Assembly: GCF_037572775.1 (NCBI RefSeq)
Contig: NZ_JBBHKA010000001.1
Span: 3,720,001-3,784,000, forward strand
Length of the DNA stretch: 64,000 bases
Direction: 5' to 3'
Source of the DNA: Ramlibacter sp. PS4R-6
GTDB taxonomy: Bacteria > Pseudomonadota > Gammaproteobacteria > Burkholderiales > Burkholderiaceae_C
In this document: positions 26,330 to 36,198 of the stretch, in pieces
How the letters are laid out: every line of letters starts with the position of its first letter
Position numbering within the stretch: position 1 is the stretch's first letter
Made by a program: the position numbers and the translations under genes
The notes under the pieces: generated by a model
The model's input: the letters and a program-made list of their open reading frames with translations, nothing else
Told to the model about the DNA's origin: nothing
Database searches by the model: none

Positions 26330-27292
26330 CTATTGCAGGGCCTGCACGCCGGCCACGAGCCAGCCGCTGGCGCCGCTCTTCGGCTTGGTCATGTTCCAGA
26401 CTTCGCGGAACGGGCTGGGCGCGGCTGCGGGCTCCTCGCGGATCATCCCGGAGAACTCGACGCTGGCCATGTAGTCGCCGCCCAGGTCCTCGATGCCGAG
26501 CAACTGCGCCTCGAGCATCACGACTTCGGTGCGGTTGGGTTGGCCGGCCTGCTGGCGCTCGCGCTCGGCCAGCTGCGAGCGAATCTCGCCCAGCATCTCG
26601 TCGGTCATCATCGAGCGCAGCGTCGGCAGGTCCGACTTGTCCCAGGCTTCCTGCAGCGTCACGAAGTTGCGCTTGGCGGCTTCCACGAAGCCCGGGGTGT
26701 CGAAGCCCGCGGGCACGCCCCAGTTCTGCGCGCCTTCCAGGGCGGAACCGATGCGCACGGGCTCGCCCGGCTGTTGCGGGGCGTACTTGGCGGCGTCGAA
26801 CGCCATGCTGGCGCGCTCCCACGGGCGGGCCGAGGCGTCATTGCCGACCTTGTCCGGGCTGTACTGGCGCGGGGCCCGCGCGACGTCTGCCGGCGCGGCA
26901 CCGCCATAGGCGTAAGGCGCTGCATGTTGCGCGCGGCGGCGCATGGCCCAGCCGATCAGCGTCATCGCGATCATGACGACCAGGAAGATCAGGATGAACT
27001 GGCCGAAGGCTTCGCCGAAACCGAGCGAATGCGCGAGCCACGCCAGGCCCAGGCCGGCGGCGAGGCCGCCTAGCATGCCGCCCCAGCGCGGGCCCTGCTG
27101 CACGGGCGGCGTGGCATTGGCGGGCGCGGTGGGCTGCGCCTGGTTGGGCGCCGCGGGCTTCTGGGCCTCGCGCTGCGTCACGTTGGAGGACTGGCGGCCC
27201 ACGGAACTGCCGCCGCCCAGGCGGCGCGCGGCCTCCGCATCGAATGCGAACGTCGCCATCACCAGCGCGAAAACGGAAATCCAGAATTTCAT
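26330..27292 (-). CDS. Tim44-like domain membrane protein
   Basis: A 320-residue protein starting MKFWISVFALVMA with a signal-like N-terminus, a Gln/Pro/Ala-rich linker, two hydrophobic segments at about 72-115 (GGLAAGLGLAWLAHSLGFG and FILIFLVVMIAMTLIGWAM), then a soluble C-terminal Tim44/TIM-like domain (from about 190) with FDTPGFVEAAKRNFVTLQEAWD as the typical opening. In bacteria this domain occurs in membrane-associated proteins of uncertain function. GGAGGCATC precedes the ATG. It is encoded between ubiE and ubiJ, a conserved betaproteobacterial arrangement. Confidence 0.9.
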   Translation of the reverse strand: MKFWISVFALVMATFAFDAEAARRLGGGSSVGRQSSNVTQREAQKPAAPNQAQPTAPANATPPVQQGPRWGGMLGGLAAGLGLAWLAHSLGFGEAFGQFILIFLVVMIAMTLIGWAMRRRAQHAAPYAYGGAAPADVARAPRQYSPDKVGNDASARPWERASMAFDAAKYAPQQPGEPVRIGSALEGAQNWGVPAGFDTPGFVEAAKRNFVTLQEAWDKSDLPTLRSMMTDEMLGEIRSQLAERERQQAGQPNRTEVVMLEAQLLGIEDLGGDYMASVEFSGMIREEPAAAPSPFREVWNMTKPKSGASGWLVAGVQALQ

Positions 27293-27320
27293 GATGCCTC
27301 CAGGACACGCACGGCGCGCG

Positions 27321-28052
27321 TCAGCACTTGATTCCAACATGCAACGCTACCACGCCGCCGGTGAGGTTGTGGTAGTCCACATGCCCGAAACCGCATTTGC
27401 GCATGAGGGCTTTCAGTTCCTCCTGCCCGGGATGCATGCGGACCGACTCGGCCAGGTAGCGGTAGCTCGCCTCGTCGCCGGCCACCCAGCGGCCCAGCAG
27501 CGGCAGCACGTTGAAGGAATACCAGTCGTAGGCCTTGGCCAGCGGCTGCGCCACTTTCGAGAATTCGAGCACCAGCAGCTTGCCGCGCGGTTTCAGCACG
27601 CGGTTCATCTCGGCGAGCGCGGCCTCCTTGTGCGTCATGTTGCGCAGCCCGAAGGCCACGCTCACCACGTCGAAGCTGGCGTCGGCGAAGGGCAGCTTCT
27701 CCGCGTCGCACACCGCCGTGGGCAACACGACGCCGGCATCGAGCAGCCGGTCGCGGCCGGTGCGCAGCATGGCCTCGTTGATGTCGGTGTGCACGACGCG
27801 GCCTGTGCTCCCCACCTTCTTCGCGAACGCCAGCGCGAGATCGCCGGTGCCGCCCGCGATGTCCAGCACCTGCGCACCCGGCGCGACGTTGGCGACCAGC
27901 ACCGTGTAGGCCTTCCACGCGCGGTGCAGGCCCATGGACATCAGGTCGTTCATCACGTCGTACTTCGGCGCGACGGAGTCGAACACACCGCGCACGCGGC
28001 GCGCCTTCTCCTGCTCGTCGACCGTTTCGTAGCCGAAATGCGTCTGGCTCAT
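27321..28052 (-). CDS. ubiE: Ubiquinone/menaquinone methyltransferase UbiE
   Basis: A 243-residue class I methyltransferase. UbiE/COQ5 signatures are visible: [20 protein letters not shown] motif [13 protein letters not shown] (62-73), and the second signature [16 protein letters not shown]. It methylates 2-polyprenyl-6-methoxy-1,4-benzoquinol, and demethylmenaquinol where present. It is 2 bases downstream of the DUF971 gene, so those are coupled. With ubiJ and ubiB it makes this stretch a partial ubiquinone cluster. Confidence 0.97.
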   Translation of the reverse strand: MSQTHFGYETVDEQEKARRVRGVFDSVAPKYDVMNDLMSMGLHRAWKAYTVLVANVAPGAQVLDIAGGTGDLALAFAKKVGSTGRVVHTDINEAMLRTGRDRLLDAGVVLPTAVCDAEKLPFADASFDVVSVAFGLRNMTHKEAALAEMNRVLKPRGKLLVLEFSKVAQPLAKAYDWYSFNVLPLLGRWVAGDEASYRYLAESVRMHPGQEELKALMRKCGFGHVDYHNLTGGVVALHVGIKC

Positions 28053-28054
28053 GC

Positions 28055-28468
28055 TCAGTGGTGCCCGCAGGCGTGGCCGCCCTTGGCGGCCATGGGCGCA
28101 TCGCGCTCGACGCCGGCTTCCGTCAGGCGCCGCTCATAGTCGGCCCACAGCTGGGCCTCCTGCGAGCCCAGGAAGTACAGGTAGTCCCACGAGAAGATGC
28201 CGGTGTCGTGGCCGTCGGAGAAGGTCGGTTGCACGGCGTAGTTGCCGACGGGCTTGAGGTCGGCGAGCTCGACCTCGCGCTTGCCCGTCTGCAGCACTTC
28301 CTGGCCCGGGCCGTGCCCCTGCACCTCGGCCGAGGGCGAGTAGATGCGCATGAGCTCGAAGGGGATGCGGAAGCGCGCGCCGTCGCTGAACGCCACTTCC
28401 AGCACGCGCGAACGCCCGTGCACCGTCAGTTCGACGGGCGTGGGCGTATCGGTGGAGAGTCCTGCCAT
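28055..28468 (-). CDS. DUF971 (gamma-butyrobetaine hydroxylase-like N-terminal) protein
   Basis: A 137-residue protein with the DUF971 pattern: [35 protein letters not shown], then [26 protein letters not shown]. The C-terminus is His/Cys rich (GGHACGHH), a possible metal site. The domain is related to the N-terminal domain of gamma-butyrobetaine hydroxylase, and in some bacteria it is linked with Fe-S cluster or quinone genes; function is unproven. It directly precedes ubiE. Confidence 0.9.
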   Translation of the reverse strand: MAGLSTDTPTPVELTVHGRSRVLEVAFSDGARFRIPFELMRIYSPSAEVQGHGPGQEVLQTGKREVELADLKPVGNYAVQPTFSDGHDTGIFSWDYLYFLGSQEAQLWADYERRLTEAGVERDAPMAAKGGHACGHH

Positions 28469-28494
28469 GGGCCCATTCTAGGACCCATGTGCGA

Positions 28495-30147
28495 TCAGAA
28501 GCGGACCTGGAAGTTGACGTAGAAGCGGTCGTCGCCGTTCTTGGGCGCGGCCGAGTTCGCCGTGAGCGGCACCTTGCTGCCCACGAAGATGCGGCCGTAG
28601 TCGGCCGAGAAGGCGAACGGCTCCTTCACGTAGCGCAGGCCGAGGCCGGCGCTGGCGAGGCGGTCGCTCGAAGGCTTGCCGCGCACGGCGGCGTCGTTGC
28701 TGGACAGCCAGCCGGCGTCGACGAAGCCGAGCAGGCGCAGGCCGCCGACCCATTCGGGGGTGCTGACCTCGAGCGTGCCGGCCAGGCCGCTGTCGCCGGT
28801 GACCGGCCGGTCGATGCTGGTGCCGCGCACCGAGCCCAGGCCGCCCAGGCCGAAGGACTCGCCGGAGATCAGCGGATCGGGGCTGTACTGCCAGCTGCCG
28901 CGCATCGACCACAGCCACGTGCCGGCGAACGGCGCCGTGTAGTTGGCCGAGCCGCGCAGGGCTTTCCAGCGGACAGTGTCCACCGCCTCGGCCGCGTACG
29001 ACGCGGAATCGTTGTGCGAGCCGGTGGCGGTGTTGACCGCCACGCCGACGTCGTAGCCATAGGCGGCGGCGTCGTTCTCGATGCGGGCCGCGTAACCCAG
29101 GGTGATCGGGCGGCTGCGGCGGTCCACGCCGGCCACGACGCCGTCGATCTCGGTCGCGTTGAAGACCTTGTCGTCGATGGCGATGCTGACGTAGCTGCGG
29201 CGGCCGCCTTCGGGCGCGAGGTAGTGCGTGTAGTTGGCGCCCAGCGTGTGGCCCGCGCCCGTGCTGGAGAAGGCGCCGAAGTTGCCGACCACGTCGGACT
29301 TCGTGGCGGTGAGGCCGATGACGCCGCCCAGCGTGTACAGCGGCACCTTGTAAGTCAGGCCGATCTGCTTGACGTCGCCCGAGCGCTGCAGCGAGGTGGT
29401 GTACGCACCGACGAACTGGTGGTCCGCATCCCACAGGTTGCTGTGCGAGGCGGTGATGGTGAAGCGGTCGCGCCCCGAATTCTTGGTGCCGGCGTTGGAG
29501 ATGCCCAGGCCGATGTTCCAGGGCTTCTGCTCCTTCACGATCACCACGGCGTCGATCTTGTCGATCTCCTCCGATTCCTTCAGGTTCACCTGGATCTGCT
29601 TGTTGGCGTTCTCGTTGGCGATGGCCGTCTGGATGGCGAGCTTGGAGAAGTTGGGCGTGCCGCCCTCCTTCAGCTCGGGCAGCGTACGGCGGATGTTGCC
29701 CTCGCTGTAGATGCTGCGGCCTTCAAAGTCCACCTTGGCGATGGTGAACTTGATGATGGTCAGGCGTACCGACTGGCCCACCTCCTGCGGCGGCAGCGAG
29801 ACGCGGTGCAGGCCGTAGCCGCGCTCGCGCAGCGCCTTTTCCAGCGCGCCCGAGGCCTGCTGCAGCGTGTCGATGCTGGCGTCGTTGCGCACGTAGGGCG
29901 ACAGGATGCGCTGGGTCTCGGCATCGCCCAGCGGGTTCTCGCCGGTGACGGTGAAGCCCTTGATGGCGAACGTGGGCGGCGGGACCGAGGCGGCCATGGG
30001 CGGCGGCGCGGGTGCCGGTGCCGGTGCCGGGGCCGGCGCGGGAGCCTGCGCGAGCGCCGACGCCGCGGCTGCCAGCGCCGTCAAGGCAAACACCCCCAGC
30101 CGCACGCGCCCGCACTCGCGGCGGGGCGCACAAGTCGTTGTCAGCAT
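28495..30147 (-). CDS. ShlB/FhaC/HecB family outer-membrane secretion protein (TpsB)
   Basis: A 550-residue protein. Signal peptide to about residue 34 (ALAQ), then a Pro/Ala alternating linker, POTRA-type domains about 55-240 (FAIKGFTVTGENPLG; LTIIKFTIAKVDFEG), and a C-terminal beta barrel with the VRGT motif (GLGSVRGTS) and a terminal aromatic strand YVNFQVRF. TpsB proteins export a large TpsA partner across the outer membrane. No TpsA gene lies within the window. ATG 30147 has GAGGGGCG upstream; a longer frame to 30198 lacks signal character. A FecR-domain gene lies just upstream. Confidence 0.9.
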   Translation of the reverse strand: MLTTTCAPRRECGRVRLGVFALTALAAAASALAQAPAPAPAPAPAPAPPPMAASVPPPTFAIKGFTVTGENPLGDAETQRILSPYVRNDASIDTLQQASGALEKALRERGYGLHRVSLPPQEVGQSVRLTIIKFTIAKVDFEGRSIYSEGNIRRTLPELKEGGTPNFSKLAIQTAIANENANKQIQVNLKESEEIDKIDAVVIVKEQKPWNIGLGISNAGTKNSGRDRFTITASHSNLWDADHQFVGAYTTSLQRSGDVKQIGLTYKVPLYTLGGVIGLTATKSDVVGNFGAFSSTGAGHTLGANYTHYLAPEGGRRSYVSIAIDDKVFNATEIDGVVAGVDRRSRPITLGYAARIENDAAAYGYDVGVAVNTATGSHNDSASYAAEAVDTVRWKALRGSANYTAPFAGTWLWSMRGSWQYSPDPLISGESFGLGGLGSVRGTSIDRPVTGDSGLAGTLEVSTPEWVGGLRLLGFVDAGWLSSNDAAVRGKPSSDRLASAGLGLRYVKEPFAFSADYGRIFVGSKVPLTANSAAPKNGDDRFYVNFQVRF

Positions 30148-30239
30148 TCGGATTCGCCCCTCTTGTTCTTGGAACCGGATGATCGGCGATTGTGTCATCC
30201 GGTTACCGCCTTGTCACCCTTGGACGGGTGGCAAGGCAC

Positions 30240-31598
30240 TCACTTGCACTGGTTCTGTTGCTTCACGCCTGCATCGGCGAGCACGCTCACGAGCAAGGGG
30301 TTCTTCGAGTTCGGCAAGGGGATCTTGTCGAAGTCGATGAACTTGGGGATGTTGTTCGGCCGCGCGGTGTCGCCGTTGTTGCCGGCGAAGCCCGCCTCGC
30401 CCTTGCCCAGCTGCAGCACCTGGTTGGCGGTGGCGATCTCGATGTGGCCGTCGCGCACGAACACGAACAGGCCCTCCTGCGCGTCCGACACTTCCTGGTT
30501 GCCGAACAGCTTGGGCGGGATGTTGACCGTGTCGGGGCGCGCGTTGTCGCCCATGGGCGGCGCGTTCAGCACCGGCTGGATGCCCTGCGGCGAGATGAAC
30601 AGGCCCTGGCCGGACTGCAGCAGCTGCAGCGCGGTCGTGCCCTGCGGGGTGACGGCGATCGAACCCAGCCAGGTCCACAGGGTGACGTTGTTGCAGCTGG
30701 CGTCCTCGCACACGGCATCGAAGCCCGTGCCGCGGATGCCGATGGTGGCCGTGGCGGTGGAGAAGCTGGCGTTGCGGTTGTCGGCCTTGGCGATCAGGCC
30801 CGTCAGCGCGCGGACCGAGCCGCGCAGGATGCTGGCGAGGAAGCGGCCTTCGCCGGCGTTCTTCTCGTCGTAGACGAAGTTGTCGACGCGGAAACGGCTG
30901 TTGGAGCCCACGCTCACGCGGCTGTCGTCGCGGAAAGCCAGCACGGCGCGCGCGCCGGGCAGCGTCTCGACGACGTCGCCGGGGTAGATGCTGCCGCCTT
31001 CGACCAGGCGGCGGCGCTGGCCGGCCGTGTCGAGCGCGAAGACCTCGCCGACCGCGTTGGCGATCTTGGCGCTGGCGACCACCGTGTTGGGGCGCGCGAC
31101 GGCGGCGGCGAGCTGCTGCGACTCCTGCCCGCACTCACGCGTGCAGACGCGCGCGTCGAAGTCCGTGCCGCGGATGCCGATGGTGGCCGTGCTGGTTTGC
31201 ACGCGGGCCGCGTTGGGCGAGCTCTTGGAGATCAGCCCGGTGACGGCGCGGAAGCCGCCGCGCACGAGCTGCATCACCATGCCGTTGTCGTTGGCGTTCT
31301 CCTTGAACTGGTACTGGGAGATGACCAGTTCGGAGTTGGGACGCACGGTCATGCGCGTGCCGTCCTGCATCTTGATGATGGCCGAGCCGCCGTCGGACGT
31401 GGTCAGGCGGTCGCCTTCCCTCAGGTCCAGGCCCTGGCCGAGGGTGCGGGGGGTCTGCCCGGCGGTCTGCGCGAAGCCGACGCCGCGCGAGAACTCCACC
31501 TGGCCGGCAACCTGCGCCCCAGCGGCCGCCGCGGCAAGCAGCAGCCAGGCCCCGAGCGCGGCACGCGCGGCGAGGGGGTATCGCTTCTGGGGGAACAT
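30240..31598 (-). CDS. FecR-domain protein with two tandem FecR units
   Basis: A 452-residue protein with a signal peptide (cleavage near AGA|QV, residue about 28). Two FecR-type units follow, each ending in the same motif: GIRGTDFD at 141-148 and GIRGTGFD at 287-294, preceded by LVRGGFRAVTGLI and ILRGSVRALTGLI. The last 120 residues are less recognisable. In such exported FecR proteins, unlike the membrane anti-sigma FecR, the domain is thought to act in surface or secretion complexes. GGAGGTG precedes the ATG. It is 92 bases upstream of the TpsB gene, so both are probably one operon. Confidence 0.87.
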   Translation of the reverse strand: MFPQKRYPLAARAALGAWLLLAAAAAGAQVAGQVEFSRGVGFAQTAGQTPRTLGQGLDLREGDRLTTSDGGSAIIKMQDGTRMTVRPNSELVISQYQFKENANDNGMVMQLVRGGFRAVTGLISKSSPNAARVQTSTATIGIRGTDFDARVCTRECGQESQQLAAAVARPNTVVASAKIANAVGEVFALDTAGQRRRLVEGGSIYPGDVVETLPGARAVLAFRDDSRVSVGSNSRFRVDNFVYDEKNAGEGRFLASILRGSVRALTGLIAKADNRNASFSTATATIGIRGTGFDAVCEDASCNNVTLWTWLGSIAVTPQGTTALQLLQSGQGLFISPQGIQPVLNAPPMGDNARPDTVNIPPKLFGNQEVSDAQEGLFVFVRDGHIEIATANQVLQLGKGEAGFAGNNGDTARPNNIPKFIDFDKIPLPNSKNPLLVSVLADAGVKQQNQCK

Positions 31599-31716
31599 GG
31601 CACCTCCGGACACTCTTGTTTCCTCTGAATAGCCCTTCTCCGTGGGTTTATACACGGTTGTCGGCGCGGCAACTACCCGCCGATCCCCGGGCGTGCACGG
31701 CGTGCCGTGCGGATTG

Positions 31717-32169
31717 TCACGCTGCCGTGCAATTTCCACGCCCGTTTCCGAGCGCTTCGCACAAGGCCGCATCGAGCCCGGGCAGTTGTTCCGCAACCTG
31801 TGCGACGCCGGTTGCATCCGGGGGCCGGCGTGCTTCGGCCCACACCGGAGCGGGGAAGTGCGAATCCCACTCGAAGCGCGCGACCACGTGCCAGTGCAGG
31901 TGCGGCACGACGTTGCCCAGGGCGGCCAGGTTCACCTTGTGCGGCTTCAGGCGTTGGCGCACGAGGGCCTCCACCTGCGCCACGGCTTCCATGCACAGGG
32001 CGCGATCGGCGGCGCCCAGGTCGGTGAACTCGGCGACATGGTCGTTCCAGACGACGCGGTAGAAGGCGGGGAACCCCGCCTCCTCGGCCCGGATCAGCCG
32101 GAATTTGTCACCCGCGAACACGATGTGTCCGCCGGCCGTGTCGCACAAGGGGCAGCCGGCGGCGCGCAT
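31717..32169 (-). CDS. HIT family protein
   Basis: A 150-residue histidine-triad protein; the catalytic HxHxH motif is HLHWH at 90-94 and the N-terminal CPLCD provides part of a zinc site seen in several HIT proteins. HIT enzymes hydrolyse nucleotide phosphoramidates or dinucleotides. The start ATG 32169 shares one base with the TGA of the upstream FAD oxidase gene (TGATG), so the two are translationally coupled, an unusual partnership found in this betaproteobacterial neighbourhood. Confidence 0.92.
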   Translation of the reverse strand: MRAAGCPLCDTAGGHIVFAGDKFRLIRAEEAGFPAFYRVVWNDHVAEFTDLGAADRALCMEAVAQVEALVRQRLKPHKVNLAALGNVVPHLHWHVVARFEWDSHFPAPVWAEARRPPDATGVAQVAEQLPGLDAALCEALGNGRGNCTAA

Positions 32170-35100
32170 CAGACCAGCACGCGCTCGATCCCGCCCGAAT
32201 TGGCGGCGTGCACGTAGTCGGGCATCCAGTTCTCGCCGAGGATGCGGTTGGCCATCTCCACGACGATGTAGTCGGCCTCCAGCAGGCCGTTCTGCAGGTC
32301 GTGGCCGTAGCGCGACAGGCCCTGCAGGCAGCTCGGGCAGCTGGTGAGGATCTTGATGTTGTCCTTCTCGCCGACCTTGCCGCTGGCACGCAGCGCGGCT
32401 TCGTCCTTGCGCAGCTCCTCCTCCTTGCGGAAGCGGACCTGCGTGGAGATGTCGGGGCGCGTGATGCCGAAGGTGCCCGACTCGCCGCAGCAGCGCTCGG
32501 ACTTGCGCACGTCGGGGCCGACCAATGCCTTCACCGTCTTCATCGGGTCCTGCAGCTTCATCGGCGTGTGGCAGGGGTCGTGGTACATGTAGGCCGTCGA
32601 CGGCTCCAGCTTGATGCCCTTCTCGAGCAGGTACTCGTGGATGTCGATGATGCGGCAGCCGGGGAAGATCTTGTCGAACTCGTAGCCCTGCAGCTGGTCG
32701 TAGCAGGTGCCGCACGACACCACCACCGTCTTGATGTCCAGGTAGTTGAGCGTGTTGGCCACGCGGTGGAACAGCACGCGGTTGTCGGTGATGATCTTCT
32801 CGGCCTTGTCGAACTGCCCCGAGCCGCGCTGCGGGTAGCCGCAGCACAGGTAGCCGGGCGGCAGCACCGTCTGCACGCCGGCGTGCCACAGCATCGCCTG
32901 CGTCGCCAGGCCGACCTGCGAGAACAGGCGCTCCGAGCCGCAGCCCGGGAAGTAGAAGACCGCCTCCGTCTCCGGCGTCGTGGCCTGCGGGTTGCGGATG
33001 ATGGGGACGTAGTCCTTGTCCTCGATGTCCAGCAGCGCACGCGCCGTCTTCTTGGGCAACCCGCCGGGCAGCTTCTTGTTGACGAAGTGGACCACCTGCT
33101 CCTTCAGCTTCGGCGGGCCGCCGTCGGTGGAAGGAGGCCGCGTGACCTGCTTACGCGCAAGACCGCGCAGGAAGTCGTTGGCCAGGCGCTGCGCCTTGAA
33201 GCCCACGTCGACCATCGCCGTGCGCACGAAGCGGATGGTGTCCGGGTTGGTGGCGTTCAGCATGAACATCGCCGCCGCGTTGGCGGGGCGGAAGCTCTTC
33301 TGCCCCATCTTGCGCAGCAGGTTGCGCATGTTCATCGAGACGTCGCCGAAGTCGATCTTCACCGGGCACGGCGAAGCGCACTTGTGGCACACGGTGCAGT
33401 GCTCGGAGACGTCCTCGAACTGTTCCCAGTGCTTGATCGACACGCCGCGGCGCGTCTGCTCCTCGTACAGGAAAGCCTCCACGAGCAGCGAGGTCGCAAG
33501 GATCTTGTTGCGCGGGCTGTACAGCAGGTTCGAGCGCGGCACGTGCGTGGCGCACACCGGCTTGCACTTGCCGCAGCGCAGGCAGTCCTTGATCGAATCG
33601 CTGATGGCGCCGATGTCGCTCTGCTGCATGATCAGCGACTCGTGCCCCATCAGGCCGAACGACGGCGTGTACGCGTTCGTCAGGTCGGCATAGACCGAGC
33701 CCGCGCGGTCCTCCTGCGCGTGGCGCAGCAGCTTGCCCTTGTTGAAGCGCCCTTCCGGGTCCACGCGCTGCTTGTAGTCGGCGAAGGGCTTGAGCTCGTC
33801 GTCGGTCAGGAACTCCAGCTTGGTGATGCCGATGCCGTGCTCGCCCGAGATCACGCCGTTGAGCGAGCGCGCCAGGATCATGATCCGCTTCACGGCCGTG
33901 TGCGCCGTCTGCAGCATCTGGTAGTCGTCGCTGTTCACCGGGATGTTGGTGTGCACGTTGCCGTCGCCGGCGTGCATGTGCAGCGCGACCCACACACGGC
34001 CCTTCAGGACGCGCTTGTGGATGGCGTTCACTTCCGCCAGCAGTTGCACGAACGCGTTGCCGGCAAAGATGGCCTGCAGCGGCGCGCGGATCTGCGTCTT
34101 CCAGCTGGCACGCAGCGTGTGGTCCTGCAGCTGCGGGAACAGCGTTTCGACGCCGTCGAGCCAGCCCTGCCACTGCGCGCGCACCTCGCGCACCAGCGCG
34201 AGGGCCTGCTGCACGCGGTCCTCGAGGATTTCGGCCGAGGCGATCTCGCTGGCGTCGTCGCCCTTGCCCAGCGGCAGGTTGCCGCGCTCGAAGAACAGCT
34301 CCAGCTGGTTGGCCAGCTGGATCTTGTTGGCCAGCGACAGCTCGATGTTGATGCGCTCGATGCCGTCGGTGTACTCGGCCATGCGCGGCAACGGGATCAC
34401 CACGTCCTCGTTGATCTTGAAGGCGTTGGTGTGCTTGCTGATCGCGGCCGTCCGCTTGCGGTCCAGCCAGAACTTCTTGCGCGCCTCGGGGCTGATGGCG
34501 ACGAAGCCCTCGCCGCTGCGCGAGTTGGCGATGCGCACCACCTCGGACGTCGCCCGCGCCACCGCGTCGGGGTCGTCGCCGGCGATGTCGCCGACCAGCA
34601 CCATCTTCGGCAGCACGGCGCGCTTGGACTTGGTCGCGTAGCCGACCGCCTTCAGGTAGCGGTCGTCCAGGTGCTCGAGGCCGGCCAGCAGCACGCCCGA
34701 ACGCTTCTGCTCGGCGAACATGAAGTCCTTGATCTCGACGATGGAGGGCACCGCATCCTTCGCGTTGCCGAAGAACTCCAGGCACACCGTGCGCGTATGC
34801 GCCGGCATGCGGTGGACCACCCAGCGCGCGCTGGTGATGAGGCCGTCGCAGCCTTCCTTCTGGATGCCCGGCAGCCCCGAGAGGAACTTGTCGGTGACGT
34901 CCTTGCCCAGGCCCTCCTTGCGGAAGGTGAAGCCGGGAATCTCGAGCGTTTCGCCGCGCACGAAGGTCTTGCCGTCGGCCTCGAAATACTTCAGGTCGAA
35001 GCGCGCGACTTCGGCGTCGTGGATCTTGCCCAGGTTGTGGTCGGTGCGCCTGACTTCCAGCCACTGCGATTGCGGCGTCACCATGCGCCACGACACCAGG

Positions 35101-36044
35101 TTGTCCAGCGCCGTGCCCCACAGCACGGCCTTCTTGCCGCCGGCGTTCATCGCGATGTTGCCGCCGATGCACGATGCCTCGGCCGAGGTGGGGTCCACCG
35201 CGAACACGAAGCCCGCGCGTTCGGCAGCGTCGGCCACGCGCTGCGTGACCACGCCCGCCTCGGTCCAGATCGTCGGCACCGGCTGCGCGTGACCGGGGAT
35301 CGCGGTCATCTCGACCTCGGTCATCGCCTCGAGCTTTTCGGTGTTGATGACGGCGCTCTTCCACGTCAGCGGCACCGCGCCGCCGGTGTAGCCGGTGCCG
35401 CCGCCGCGCGGAATGATGGTCAGGCCCAGCGCGATGCAGCCCTTCACCAGAGCGGCCATCTCGGACTCGGTGTCGGGCGTGAGGACGACGAAGGGGTACT
35501 CCACGCGCCAGTCGGTCGCATCGGTCACGTGCGACACGCGCGACAGGCCGTCGAACTTGATGTTGTCCTTCGCGGTGCAGCGGCGCAGCGCCTTGAGCGC
35601 CTGCTTGCGCAGGTCGGACACCTCGCGGAACGACGCATCGAAGGCGTGCACGGCGCGCTTCGCGTCGTCGAGCAGCTCGCCGACCAGCGCGTCGCGTTCG
35701 GCGTCGCCCTCGGGCGAGCGGCGCTTCTCGACCTCGTGCAGGCGGTGGTGCAGCGCCTCGACCAGCTGCTTGCGCCGGCCGGGGTTGTCGAGCAGGTCGT
35801 CCTGCAGGTAGGGATTGCGCTGCACGACCCAGATGTCGCCCAGCACCTCGTAGAGCATGCGCGCGGAGCGGCCCGTGCGGCGCTCCTCGCGCAGGCGGTT
35901 CAGCACCTCCCACGCGCGCGCGCCGAGCAGGCGGATCACGATCTCGCGGTCGGAGAACGAGGTGTAGTTGTAGGGGATCTCGCGCAGGCGCGGCGCGTCG
36001 TCGGCCGCCGCGATGAGTTGGTTGAGCGTCGTGGGTGCGTTCAT
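32169..36044 (-). CDS. Giant FAD-linked oxidase with Fe-S and CCG domains (DUF3683 type)
   Basis: A 1291-residue multidomain protein. An N-terminal DUF3683 segment (about 1-180) precedes a PCMH-type FAD-binding domain with [14 protein letters not shown] and an FAD-oxidase C domain with [14 protein letters not shown]. Next come two 4Fe-4S motifs ([11 protein letters not shown] and [11 protein letters not shown]) and two CCG heterodisulfide-reductase-like domains ([30 protein letters not shown]). It looks like a GlcD/D-lactate-dehydrogenase-type module fused to a GlpC-like electron-transfer module, oxidising a 2-hydroxyacid and passing electrons to the quinone pool. The substrate is unknown. 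ATG 36044 gives the usual family start. Confidence 0.92.
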   Translation of the reverse strand: MNAPTTLNQLIAAADDAPRLREIPYNYTSFSDREIVIRLLGARAWEVLNRLREERRTGRSARMLYEVLGDIWVVQRNPYLQDDLLDNPGRRKQLVEALHHRLHEVEKRRSPEGDAERDALVGELLDDAKRAVHAFDASFREVSDLRKQALKALRRCTAKDNIKFDGLSRVSHVTDATDWRVEYPFVVLTPDTESEMAALVKGCIALGLTIIPRGGGTGYTGGAVPLTWKSAVINTEKLEAMTEVEMTAIPGHAQPVPTIWTEAGVVTQRVADAAERAGFVFAVDPTSAEASCIGGNIAMNAGGKKAVLWGTALDNLVSWRMVTPQSQWLEVRRTDHNLGKIHDAEVARFDLKYFEADGKTFVRGETLEIPGFTFRKEGLGKDVTDKFLSGLPGIQKEGCDGLITSARWVVHRMPAHTRTVCLEFFGNAKDAVPSIVEIKDFMFAEQKRSGVLLAGLEHLDDRYLKAVGYATKSKRAVLPKMVLVGDIAGDDPDAVARATSEVVRIANSRSGEGFVAISPEARKKFWLDRKRTAAISKHTNAFKINEDVVIPLPRMAEYTDGIERINIELSLANKIQLANQLELFFERGNLPLGKGDDASEIASAEILEDRVQQALALVREVRAQWQGWLDGVETLFPQLQDHTLRASWKTQIRAPLQAIFAGNAFVQLLAEVNAIHKRVLKGRVWVALHMHAGDGNVHTNIPVNSDDYQMLQTAHTAVKRIMILARSLNGVISGEHGIGITKLEFLTDDELKPFADYKQRVDPEGRFNKGKLLRHAQEDRAGSVYADLTNAYTPSFGLMGHESLIMQQSDIGAISDSIKDCLRCGKCKPVCATHVPRSNLLYSPRNKILATSLLVEAFLYEEQTRRGVSIKHWEQFEDVSEHCTVCHKCASPCPVKIDFGDVSMNMRNLLRKMGQKSFRPANAAAMFMLNATNPDTIRFVRTAMVDVGFKAQRLANDFLRGLARKQVTRPPSTDGGPPKLKEQVVHFVNKKLPGGLPKKTARALLDIEDKDYVPIIRNPQATTPETEAVFYFPGCGSERLFSQVGLATQAMLWHAGVQTVLPPGYLCCGYPQRGSGQFDKAEKIITDNRVLFHRVANTLNYLDIKTVVVSCGTCYDQLQGYEFDKIFPGCRIIDIHEYLLEKGIKLEPSTAYMYHDPCHTPMKLQDPMKTVKALVGPDVRKSERCCGESGTFGITRPDISTQVRFRKEEELRKDEAALRASGKVGEKDNIKILTSCPSCLQGLSRYGHDLQNGLLEADYIVVEMANRILGENWMPDYVHAANSGGIERVLV

Positions 36045-36198
36045 TGGAGAACGAAAGATGTTACCGCAGCGCAGCAATCACCGGGCCCGCTCATGGGAAA
36101 CCCGCTTGCCCCGCGGGAAGGGCGCCCGTTCTAATCGCCGTCACAAAGCAAAGGTAGAGTCGCGCGTTTTTGCCGCGACCGAACATCCAGGAGTCTTC

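Noticed and set aside
32208..36134. 1308-codon open frame on the plus strand opposite the giant FAD oxidase
   Set aside because: It is the complement shadow of a highly GC-rich gene; its translation is His/Arg/Val/Leu-rich without any motif, while the minus-strand product has clear FAD and Fe-S motifs.
36045..36198. Pho box upstream of ugpB
   Set aside because: Only one weak half-site (CGTCACAAA) is seen; it does not meet the tandem Pho-box pattern.
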